Assembly (NCBI RefSeq): GCF_025698545.1
Contig: NC_068575.1
Coordinates: 48,307,980 to 48,371,979, forward strand
Direction of reading: 5' to 3'
DNA length: 64,000 nt
Origin: Gossypium raimondii
Lineage: Eukaryota > Streptophyta > Magnoliopsida > Malvales > Malvaceae
Each line of letters begins with the position of its first letter. Positions within the stretch are counted from its first letter, which is position 1. Both the position numbers and the translations under genes were made by a program. The notes below the pieces were generated by a model. It saw only the letters and a program-made list of their open reading frames with translations. It had not been told where the DNA came from and made no database searches. Of this stretch, positions 35,136 to 45,415 are shown in pieces.

Positions 35136-37778
35136 TCGTATTCAATGTACTCCGGCTTATTCCGAGTGTTCAACCGGAAACCGTGTTTTCAACACTTTAC
35201 CACCTTTCCCAACTTAACCACATTTTTAGGATCTTGACAAAATTTTTTCTATGCTCTATTAAATCTCAACATATATTGAATAATATCAAAATAATGCATT
35301 AAATCACATGTTTACTTACCTCGGTGCAACATATCATAATTTTGTAATTTACACCATTATCTTCTCTTTTCCCCGTTTGAGGTAGTCCTCTCGTTTTTCT
35401 TGATCTATAATAGCAAATTTAACTCATTTAATGTTCACATTTATTAAAATAGTCCTCCACCCAAATTTTTGAAAAATTACAATTTTGCCCCCTAACTTTT
35501 GCATATTTACACTTTTGTCCCCAAGCTCGGAAATTAAATTTCATCTCTTATTCTTATGTTTTATGACATGCTGAACATTTTCCCTTCTATGGAAACATCA
35601 AATTCCCACTCTAACACACACTTTGGAACATTATGTATTTTTACTGATTATGTCAATTTACCCGTTTTCATTTAAAATCGCTTAGCAAAAGTTGTTTAAC
35701 ATAATTTCTAGCTTCATATTCCACCATAAAACAACAAAATAAACACTTTTCACCTATGGGTATTTTTCCAAATATAAACCCTAGGTTAAATTATTGCTAG
35801 AATAAGCTAAATTAAGTTACCGGGACTCCGAAAACGTAAAGAACATTAAAAACGGGGCTTAGAATCACTTAGTATTGAGCTTGGAAGCTTAAAACCCCTA
35901 AATATGGCCTCCCCCTTGCTGATTCCGTTCACCATGAAGAAGATGAGCACATTTTGCCATCTTTTTCCCTTTTTAATTCTTTTTATTACGAAATGACTAA
36001 AATGCCCCCATTTAAAAAAAATCTATTTCACCCATTTCTTATGTCTATTTTTGTCCATCAATTAACTAATGGTCTAACTGCCATATAAGGACCCCCAATT
36101 TATAATTTCATAACAATTAGACACTTCTAACATGTAGAACTCAACTTTTGCACTTTTTACAATTTAGTCCTTTTGACTAAATTGAGTGCCCAAACGTCAA
36201 AATTTTCGAACAAATTTTTTACGAAATTTTTCCGTGAAATTTTAGACCATGAAAATATAATGACAATAATATTTTCCCTCTTCGGATTTGTGGTCCCGAA
36301 ACCACTGTTCCGACTAGGCCCAAAATTGGGCTGTTACATATCATGTGATTAATTTAAAAAGGGCTATGTTTAAATGCACTAGCTTGTGGCTATGGTGATA
36401 TGATATGCTTATGACTTGTGTGTTGTACACATGGAACGAGTGTGAAAAGTAATGAATTACAAATGAGAATAAAGAAATTTGGAAGAGTATAAAATTGTTG
36501 GAAACTCTACTATATTAGGGATAATATGTATAAGTAAGGCTATGGATTTATTCACCTTGTGAGTTGATGAATATAGCTTCATGAGTATTGCAGTATCAAT
36601 ATTGGATTATTCTTGATACATATAAATTTCATAATGAAATGGATTGATATGATTAAAGTTTATACGAGCTTACTAAGCATACATTGCTTACGTATTTGTT
36701 TTCTTTTACTTTTCAAATTATTGGAAGCTTGTTGGAGATTTATCACATTATGCATCAGTTCTATTGGTACTTTCGGATGTTTTTTATTTTGGTTATAATG
36801 GCATGTATAGGTATTCTGGTTAATGTTGGCCTATATGAGTTTTGTTAATATTAGCCACTTATTTGGCTTGTGTTTCGACACATTTTGGTTTGGTTCATAT
36901 TTATCTTATATGTTTGATGTGTGGTCTGGTTTATGGTTGTATGGTTAAAGGTAAAATGTTAGCTAAAAGTGCATTTATGTACATGTATTTTGGGATGCAA
37001 TGAATTGATCATGAATCGGTTCCTTGATATATAAAGTATATGTAACTAAATATGTTAGTATTTTGAAATACATTTTGGTATCAAATGGTAAGATTTGGTA
37101 GGTAAGTGATTTGGTTAGAAATCATGCAAATTAGCTTGGTAAATCTTAGGTACAAATATGCATATAAGTTAGTTATACATAAAAACATATTGAATACATG
37201 AATATACCAATACCTGTTATAATCTGTCTTTTGAGATGCCTAAAGTCATATTGATTATAAGTAATGATATTATATGTTTAAAACTTGATCTTAGCTTGAT
37301 TTGAATGCCTTGTTATAACTTATTGTAATGTAAAAATGTTGAGTTAGGTTGATGACCAATTGGGTGAGAAATGTGGCTTGGAAAGTAGCCTATTTTTGTC
37401 CATGCAGCCAGGTGACTCGGTCGTGTGTCCCCTGTATCTTTTTAAAAAAATACAAGTCAATGAGTTACACGGCCTTAGACACGGACGTGTCTCTTGCGGT
37501 GTGATTCACACGGCCGTGTGACCCTTGCAATGTGTAAAATTTTAAATATGTCTGAAAAATTCTCTGAGTTTTTGATTTAGTCTCGACTTGTTTCTAATAT
37601 GTATTTCGAGTCTTGAGGACTCATTTAAGGGAAAATATATATAATTTTAATTGGTTTTATTGTGAGTATTGATATGTAATGAAATGTTTGAAATTTCTAT
37701 CTTATTGACCCATAAACCCTGGTAATGTTCTACAACCCTGTTCTAGCGACGAATACGGGTTAAGGGTGTTACAGTAAT

Positions 37779-38850
37779 TTTGGTTACAATGACCCTTTTA
37801 TATAGGCTAAATTTGAAATATTAAATTGCCTATAATGCCATTGAAGTATTTAGAGTTCATTTGGGAAAACGAACCCTATTTGGTTGTCAAAATGCAATTA
37901 CTTTAAGTCAGTAAATTGTTGCGTCGTCGCCACATCAAAGGACTCCACGTCGCAATGTCGTCCCTGCTTCAGCCCCATATCTAAGGACTCCACGTCGCGA
38001 TGTCGTCCCTGCTTCAGCCCTTCCTTATGTCTGGCTTTGGTGTCGCGATATCCACTCCAGTTTTGTCCTTGAAGCTATTTTCAAGTCTGTCTTGATGTCG
38101 CAACTTTCCTACTTTGTTATTGCCACATTGGTAGCAGTTTCAACCCACCTTTAGCTCTCGGTTCAACCTACATGACCATGCAACTTTATTTAAGTATCAA
38201 AAGTGTAATAAAAATTAAAAAAATGTCCTTCAATATTTAAAGTCATATTGTTCAAGGGTATTTTAGTCTTTTAATTTTAACAAAAACCAAGAAAAATATG
38301 CGTATGATGGGATTTGAACTTGCATTAATTAGATTAGTATTTTAATTGAGTTGGAGTCACAAGTCAACTTAACACAAACTCACTCTGATGACAAAATCAT
38401 GAAAAATAATTGTAGTGCATTTAGTATTGTTTATCGATGCATTTATATGTTTAAATTTTGTTTTACTCATAATTTAATCTAGTTTTTATTTTAATGTCGT
38501 ACATATCTCATGTGCTATTATGATTAATTAGTTTTAAACCATATGTTTTATTATTTATTGTATGTTATTTTTAACACGCATTTGTGTTCTAAATCCATGG
38601 TTTTTGCAATGCATACGTATGTGATAGAATTTCTAGTATTATTTTAGTGTTTTATATTATCCGGTCACCAAATTAGTTGTTAAATTACGAAAATGCCCTT
38701 CTATAGTTAAACTAAGTTATATTATTCGATGATACTTTAGTCTTTTCATTAAAACCAATAACAATATGCACATGTTGGGATATAAACCCAAACCAATTGC
38801 ATTAGTAAACCTTCAATTTACCACTCAACTAAAGCTCTATTTTGATATGC
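37779..38850. other. Repeat-derived intergenic region with a 45-bp direct repeat
   Basis: A roughly 40-bp segment (aaggactccacgtcgc.atgtcgtccctgcttcagccc) occurs at about 37937 and 37983 with a 45-bp period. The rest is AT-rich and contains one early, diverged version (about 38350) of the 'gttggtgtcac.agt.aactt' hairpin motif found at 39324. No gene is seen. Confidence 0.5.
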
Positions 38851-40093
38851 TTATACATTTTAATTTTAATTATACACACTTTATTACTTTCATCAATTGT
38901 TTTATATTTGTAGTTTTCACACATGTATGCAAGTAATAGGATTTCTAGTATTATTAATAAACTCTCTAGTATTATTAATAAACTCTTTGACAAAATTGGT
39001 GTCACGGTTAACCGGTACCAACTCGATTAGGAAATGACTAATGTATCCTTTTATTAAATGGCTACTATTTTTATTTTGATAGCTTTTTTGTTTTGTCATA
39101 CTTTTATATAAAAATTTTTGAACATTACTTTTACATGGTTTTAAAATAAAAGAACTAAAATTAACAAGCCTAAGAATTGAACCCATGACTAGTGAATTTA
39201 TAAAAAATTTCTTTACCACTACACCAATAATAATTCATAAGTAAAATTTTAAAAATAATTTTAACCTAAAATATTTTCTCTCACCAAATTTGTGTATCTA
39301 TACTTATTATATATAAAGTGCTGATTGAGTTGGTGTCACGAGTTAACTTGACACCAACTCAATTGTGAAATTATCAAAATGCTCTTGCTTTAAAGGATAA
39401 TTAATAGTATTATAAAGGTGTTTTCATATTTTATATATCATTTAAATAAAACAACTTAAAGATATTATTTAGGAATCAAACACAATACGAATAATTTCAT
39501 AAAGTCTTAGTTTATATTTATATAAAACTCTTATAAATATATTTTTAGATAAAAGAATTTCCATCTACATTGTAAGTATGATATAATATAGTAAATGCAA
39601 CATCCAAATTGTGGGTGTAGGAAAATATTATATAAAAAGAAATCAACACAAATACCAATAATCAAACTCGCGTCCAAAATAGTCTTAAATCACTTAACTT
39701 AACCATTCATTAACTTTAATATTTTTCTTAATAGATTGTAATTTAATTTAAAACAAATTTTATAAAATTATTGAAAATTATAAATATTTTTATAATAAAT
39801 TTTATATTTTTAAAATTTTATTTTTTAATCATTTTTATTTTTGGCATTTTTTAAATATTTTATAATTGAGTAAATGTTTAATTGACTTGTAACACTATTT
39901 TAATTAGATATTTAATTATAATATAGGTATAGAATAAATAGATAGAATAAATATTATTATAATAAAACTTTTATTTTTAAAATTTTAGTTTTTAATCATT
40001 TTAATTTTTAAATATTTAATAATTGAGTAAATGTGACGTTGAATTGGAACAGATTTAATTATAATATAGGTATAAATAAATAGATAGAATTTA
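38851..40093. repeat. Tandem duplication unit A, left part
   Basis: The stretch aligns with 50593-51769 through shared strings such as 'ggatttctagtattattaataaactc', 'aggaaatg.ctaatgtatccttttattaaatg' and 'gagtaaatgtgacgttgaattggaacagatttaattataata'. Unit A continues at 48153 after the MULE. A 24-bp piece, 'tctagtattattaataaac', is duplicated once more within this copy (38935-38980). Confidence 0.85.
39324..39363. repeat. Perfect hairpin, 15-bp stem, 10-nt loop
   Basis: The arms ATTGAGTTGGTGTCA and TGACACCAACTCAAT are separated by ten bases. The same hairpin is intact at 51011-51050 in duplication unit B, and weaker versions occur at about 38350, 38990 and 50712. It is probably the core of a dispersed repeat family. 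Confidence 0.8.
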
Positions 40094-40514
40094 GGGCAAA
40101 ATACCAAAAAAGGTCACTTTTTTTTAAATTTACTGAAATGGGCCCTTTTCCCCTAAATCGCGTCCATGTCAGCGCTATGTCAGGGGACGTGCCAGAACAT
40201 CGCGTCCACGTCAGCACGCTTTGCTGACATGGCAACAAATCGCGTCCACGAATGCGCAATTTGTGTCCACATCAGCAAAGCGAGCTGACGTAGACGCGAT
40301 TTGTTGCCACGTAGCGCGCCCCTGGGGACGCGATTTGCCTGTTTTTCCCACGTTAGGTTTTTAGATTTTAGGGTTTAAGGTTTAGAATTTTTAGGATTTT
40401 TAAGGTTTTGGAGAAAAAAGTAAACAAATAATGGATTAGGTTTAGGGCTTCCTAACTAAATTAATTATAATTTATTCAAAATTGGATTACGTTTTGTGTT
40501 TATGGGTTTTTAAG

Positions 40515-41095
40515 ATAAAATCAAAGCAGGATGCTTTATCAGAAGGATTTCAAGTCGCATGCGATATGCGCGCTTTTGCTACTGATGAGGTCCTAGAAAA
40601 ATAATTTCGAGTTGATGTTTCTGAGCAAATAGTATAAAAAATACTTCAAACAGGATGCTTTATGAGAAGAATTTGTGAAATTGTGCCCTCGTGGACGCGC
40701 TTTTGCTACAGTAGGTCCTGGAAGAAATAATTTCGAGTTGACGTTTCTGAGCAAATAGTTTAAAAAAACGCTTCAAGCAGGATGCTATTTGAGAAGAATT
40801 TGTGAAATCGCGCCCTCGTGGACGCGCTTTTGCTACAGTAAGTCCTGGAAGAAATAATTTCGAGTTGACGTTTCTGAGCAAATAATTTAAAAAAAACGCT
40901 TCAAGCAGGATGCTATTTGAGAAGAATTTGTGAAATCGCGCCTTCGTGGATGCGCTTTTGCTACAGTAGGTCCTGGAAAAATAATTTCGAGTTGACTTTT
41001 CTGAGCAAATAGTATAAAAACGCTTCTAGCAAGATGCTATTTGAGAAGAATTTGTGAAATCGCGCCCTCGTGGATGCACTTTTGCTACAGTAGCA
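40515..41095 (+). repeat. Tandem array of about 127-bp units upstream of MURA
   Basis: Four to five units share 'gttgacgtttctgagcaaata' (at about 40611, 40737, 40865, 40993), 'aggatgctatttgagaagaatttgtgaaatcgcg' and 'cttttgctacagtaggtcctgg'. The array stops about 15 bp before the MURA TATA box. Later units are closer to each other than to the first. Confidence 0.92.
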
Positions 41096-41110
41096 TGTTT
41101 GGGCTGAGGC

Positions 41111-41118
41111 TATAAATG
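41111..41118 (+). promoter_or_regulatory. TATA box of the MURA relic
   Basis: TATAAATG is preceded by a G-rich stretch. It lies 28 bp before the first ATG (41139) and 85 bp before a second in-frame ATG (41196, MSECISVV). The distance favours 41196 as the real start, because transcription would begin around 41140. Confidence 0.6.
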
Positions 41119-41195
41119 AGGCAGAAAATGTTCTCAGAATGCATAAGTCACAGCAGAAACAATTTAGAGAGGCTAAAAATGTTAGAGTTTCAAAT

Positions 41196-44100
41196 ATGAG
41201 TGAATGTATTAGTGTTGTTATTTACTATGGTGGTGAGGTTTGCCACACCGAGAATGGTGTTGTTTTTTTGTCCGAGAATACGGTGCGACTGGTTTTTGAC
41301 CAGAACATAAATTTGACAGAACTTCGTAAAAGAATTAGGCGTAAAATTTTCGGAACGACGCCAATGAAAGTTCTGTCTATTACTTATCAATTTTGTTCTT
41401 CTGTTGATCCGGTGACATATGACTCGTTCGACATAAAAGGTGCTCGTAGCCTGGAGGAAATGGTGCAGACTCATCTTACTAGTGGAGCACCTTATATTGA
41501 GTTATATGTACAATTTACATTGCCAAATGATGTACTTGCGACCGGTGTTTGAGATGTATACACGACCCCTGGCCGACACTCGATTAGCGGGTTACAAAAC
41601 ACAGAACAACCCATGTTTGGTAGCGGTGTTGAATGCACATCCCCTGTAAGACACTCTGTCGGTGGGTGGGACATGTACGTCGGTGGCTCGATGTTTGATG
41701 CTGGAAATACGTACTGGGGAACGACATCAAGTTCTAGTGGTTGGCAATCTACATCCAATTGGGGACGTTATGAAATGCCTAGAAGAAGGGATGGTGTACT
41801 CCCTACGACGTCAACCGGTGAGGGGACCTCGTACACTGCAGAAGATTGTGGGTTAGAAGATGACTCTGATGTGAATCCACCTCGAGAGCCCGGGCCCGAT
41901 GGTGCAGAAGTTGGCTTATTTTCTGAACCGGAACCTATTCCAACAGAACCTAAAGATGCTGAAAGCAGTTCAGATGAAGAAGAAAATCTACGATTCAGAG
42001 CATACTCACCTCCAGCCCACATGCATAATGTCGATCTGTCTGCAAATGATGCGTTAGAGTTTCCAGATCTACCACACCGGTTGCGTGATCGTACAAGTTC
42101 GGGGATAGATTCAGGTGAATTTGAAGTTGGTAATCAGTTTACCAACAAGGATAGTTTTATTGGTGCTTTTAAACAACATAGCATCAAAAACGGCGTTAAC
42201 TACCACGTCGTTAAATCCAAATCTGATAAATTTGAGGCGAAGTATGCGGTGCAAGACGGCACATGTTCATGGAAAACCTACTCCTCGTTAAGGAAAAAGA
42301 CAGGGTTGTGAGAGATTAAAAAGTACAAAGGTCCACATACATGTGCTGCAGGTACAGTATTGACTAGGGGTGAGCAAAACTCGATTCGACTCAAAAAAAT
42401 TGAAAAAAAATTCGAATTTCGAGTTAAACGAATCGAGTTATTCGAGTTAATCAAGTTATTCGAATCAACTCAAATTTTTTTTTGAATTTCGAGTTCGAAT
42501 CGAGTTGAGTTTTTGAATTCGAATAACTCGAATAATTCGAATATCAAACTATAATATTTTACAATTTTACCTCAAACTCCCAAACATTTTTACTTTTCCC
42601 TCAAAACTTTTACACCTGCCCACTTTCCCCCCAAAACTTTTACTCCCCTCTCCTCCCAACCCCCCAATCTACCCAAAATCTATTTCTCACCAAATTTTAC
42701 TCTCCCATTTATTCTTTCTCAAAATTTTACTCCCAAAAACCCTCAAAATTTTTACTCCCTCCCACTTTTCCCCTAAAACTTTTATTCTCTTCCCATCCCA
42801 CCTCTCATCTATCCCAAACCCTCCCCCCTCCAATTTTTTTTAATATTTTCCCTCCAAAATTTTACTCCCCCTATTTACTTTCCCTCAAACTTTTATTCTC
42901 CAAAACTTTTTATTTTTCCCCTAAATTTTTACTTCTCACCTTTACTCTTAAATAAAAATCAAAATTATCCAAAAAATCACTAAACATAAATAGTAATAAT
43001 TTTATTTATATCTACTATTCATATTATTAAATTAAATTTCACATTTTATATTATTTATATTATTGAATTGTTTAGTCATATTGAATATTTATATTAAAAT
43101 TGAATTATTAATTATGCCATAAAATATTCGTGTTAAAATTTTATATTGGTATCAATTTCACATTTTATTTTTAAAATAACTTTTATTAAAAATCATATTT
43201 TTACATTTAATATATTTTTAATTCTAAAATACATAGTGACAAGAATCAAGATAATTGAAACAACTAAGCAAGCAAAGAAGCTAACCAATATATAAAAAAT
43301 TAATAAATAAATAAATTATGGAGTGATGAAAGTTAATAAAAAATTTGATTAAGGTGGACAAATTTTATTACAATGGGTGACAATGGTTACAAGGACCCAA
43401 ATTATTTTTTAAAATTTAACTCGAACAAATATATTCGATTCGATTCGATTCGAATTCCATCTCACTCGACTCGATTCAAGAAAACTTCAAATAAAGTTAG
43501 GATGATAAAATGAGATTCGAAAACTCGATTATCGAAAATTTTCGATTCGATCGAATGTTCACCCCTAGTATTGATGGTTTTTGAATAATACTTTTATTAT
43601 GTAATGTTGCATTATTTAATGTACTCCGTTTATAGGTGTTTCACAAGATCATCCTAAGATGGATTCAGCTATGTTAGCTAGCTTGATACTGCCCACGGTA
43701 AAAGCAGATCCCGGGACTTCAGTGCCGGTGTTAATTACCAATATCCATAGCCAAATGGGGTATACGCCCTCTTACCGCAAGGCTTGGATAGCTAAGCAAA
43801 AGGCGTTGGAGAAGATGCATAGTGGGTGGGACGCCTCATATAATGAAATATGGCAGTGGTGTCAAGTGCTAGAGAGATACGTCCCAGGTGCCATCACAGA
43901 CCTTGAAACGGAACATGCGTACTACAATGGCCGATTGCTACGTGGATGCCAAGTGTTCAAATGCCTGTTTTGGACCTTTAAGCAATGCTGAGACGCATTT
44001 CCATACTGCAAGCCATTGGTACAAATTGACGGTACCTTTATGTTTGGTAGGTATACTCATCGGCAATTGCTTACAGTGGCATAGGATAGCGGTGGGAGAA

Positions 44101-44947
44101 TTCTGCCAATTGCATTTGCAATAACACTGGAGGAGTCGTCTGATGACTGGAATTTATTTCTCTCTAGGTTAAGGAGGCATGTGTGCCCCCAACCTGATAT
44201 TTGTGTTATTTTAGATCGGGGCACCTATATACTAGCTGCATTTGATTGACAGGGAAGCTTATGGCAGCGTACATACCATCGATATTGCCTAAGACACGTT
44301 GCTTCCAACTACTACATGTAATATCCATCTAAGAGCGAACGACGACAAGTGACCAACATGGGTATTTAGTCTATATATGTGTTATTTCGTTTGTCAATTT
44401 GAATTAGTTTTATTGGTAGAAGTGGTATGTAATATTCGCTATGAACTTATATTGGTAGGGTATGAAATAAATAAAGATCGTTTTCACGAGATGTTGGCAA
44501 TTTTACGTTCAATTAACGGAGAAGGGGCGAACTACCTTTGTAACATACCTTTCGAACAGTGGGCACAAGCATACGACGGCGGCCTACAATATGGCCATAT
44601 GAAGTCAAACCTGGCTGAATGCATAAATTCTGTTCTTAAAAGAACGCGTCATCTACCGATAACATCGGTTGTGCGAGAGACATATTTTCTTTTGGCGGTG
44701 CTGTTTTCAAAGCGAGCAGCAAGTTGTGTAGGCCAGATGCAGGGAGGCAATGTATGGTGTAGTAAGGTAGTTCAAGAAATTAACAAGGCCAAGGTGCGGG
44801 CAAACACTATACGTACAGTGTGTCACGATCAAGACAACTTATGGTTTCGCGTCACGGAGTTTGACAAACCGCACCAAGTTGTGCGGATGGTGTAGGAATC
44901 CAGGCCATACAAGTCGATCATGCCCTAATCGCAATAGTTCAATGTAA
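41196..44947 (+). pseudogene. MURA-like MULE transposase, disrupted
   Basis: The three exons inferred from splice sites are 41196-42351, 43636-44361 and 44459-44947. In order they encode an N-terminal domain (VVIYYGGEVCHTENG...), an acidic linker, a MuDR DNA-binding domain (NQFTNKDSFIGAFKQHSIKN...KYKGPHTC), the MULE DDE domain (QIDGTFMFGRYTHRQLL, ILPIAFAI, VILDRGTYILAA, KSNLAECINS) and a CCHC knuckle (CGWCRNPGHTSRSC). The SWIM finger normally before the knuckle is largely deleted and the knuckle is out of frame. In-frame stops at 41550, 42309, 43989 and about 44080, 44248 and 44320 end any function. It was the element's transposase. Several stops fit CGA-to-TGA or TGG-to-TGA change, as expected of methylated DNA. 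Confidence 0.93.
42365..43567. mobile_element. hAT-type MITE (1.2 kb) inside a MURA intron
   Basis: The ends are TAGGGGTGAGCAAAACTCGA and, inverted, TAGGGGTGAACATTCGATCG. The subterminal regions are full of 'attcgaatcgag'-type palindromes. The flanks GTATTGAC (42357-42364) and GTATTGAT (43568-43575) are an 8-bp duplication with one change, fitting hAT. The core has long runs of 'aaaatttttactccc'-like low complexity. The MURA splice sites at 42352 (GT) and 43635 (AG) lie just outside, so the insertion spared the coding sequence. Confidence 0.9.
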
Positions 44948-45415
44948 TTGTAAAAAAATCATATTTTTTTCAATTATTAATTGATAATTGTATTTATTTT
45001 TAGTAAAATTATCAAATTATATCAAATTGTTAATTGTTAGTACCAGTCAAAACATTTTTTCAAATCTAACATTATGTGAATGTAAAATTATTAACTGATA
45101 ATTGTATTAATGGTTAGTAAAATTATCAAATTATATTTAAGTTAAGGGTTAGGGTTTTTAACTTAAGTGTTAGAGTTTTTTATTTAAGGGTTACGGTTTT
45201 AAAGTTAAAGGTTTAAGTTTTTTAATTTAAGGGTTATCGTTTTTAAGTTAAGGGTTAGGGTTAGGGTTTTAGGTTAAGGGTTTAAGGTTTGTCAATTAAA
45301 TTATGCATTTAATTATAAATTATAAATTTATAAATTTTTAATAAATTAGTTTAGGGTTTTTAAATAATAACTCAAAAAATTTTCTATTTTATTACATCAA
45401 ATAATATCAAAATAT
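44948..45415. other. Spacer between convergent MULE genes with telomere-like repeats
   Basis: The spacer between MURA and PMD 3' ends is AT-rich. From 45140 to 45292 it carries degenerate 'aagggttagggttt' units, including GGGTTAGGGTTAGGG. No gene is seen. Confidence 0.7.

Larger units (their letters stand above)
33529..36338 (-). mobile_element. Solo LTR (2,810 bp) nested in the gypsy 3' LTR
   Basis: On the minus strand it starts TGTAACAGCCCAATTTTGGG (from 36338) and ends GGGGTGTTACA (at 33529). The exact 5-bp duplication TATCA flanks it (33524-33528 and 36339-36343). No internal domain, primer site or second LTR is present, so it arose by LTR-LTR recombination. It inserted in reverse orientation into the host LTR and is therefore younger than it. 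Confidence 0.92.
28785..37773 (+). mobile_element. Ty3/gypsy LTR retrotransposon, non-autonomous, with nested insertion
   Basis: The element starts TGTAACAGCCC at 28785 and ends GGTGTTACA at 37773. It is bounded by the 5-bp duplication GTAAT (28780-28784 and 37774-37778). It contains a 5' LTR reduced to its first 0.41 kb, a primer-binding site, a 2.2-kb non-coding interior, a polypurine tract and a 3' LTR from 31453 that is split by a solo LTR. No gag or pol domain is recognisable, so the copy could only have moved with help. The two LTR starts differ at roughly one base in ten by eye, implying an old insertion. Confidence 0.9.
31453..37773 (+). repeat. 3' LTR, interrupted by a solo LTR
   Basis: The LTR starts TGTAATAGCCC and ends GGTGTTACA. 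Removing the insertion 33529-36338 and one copy of its duplication leaves about 3.5 kb. It contains a 24-bp minisatellite (32895-33044), an AT microsatellite (33118-33140) and, near its end, CGGCCGTGTG palindromes (37470-37520). Confidence 0.85.

Noticed and set aside
40660..40881. Minus-strand open frame of 73 codons with an internal protein repeat
   Set aside because: It only translates the 127-bp tandem DNA repeat; composition and strand give no support for a gene.
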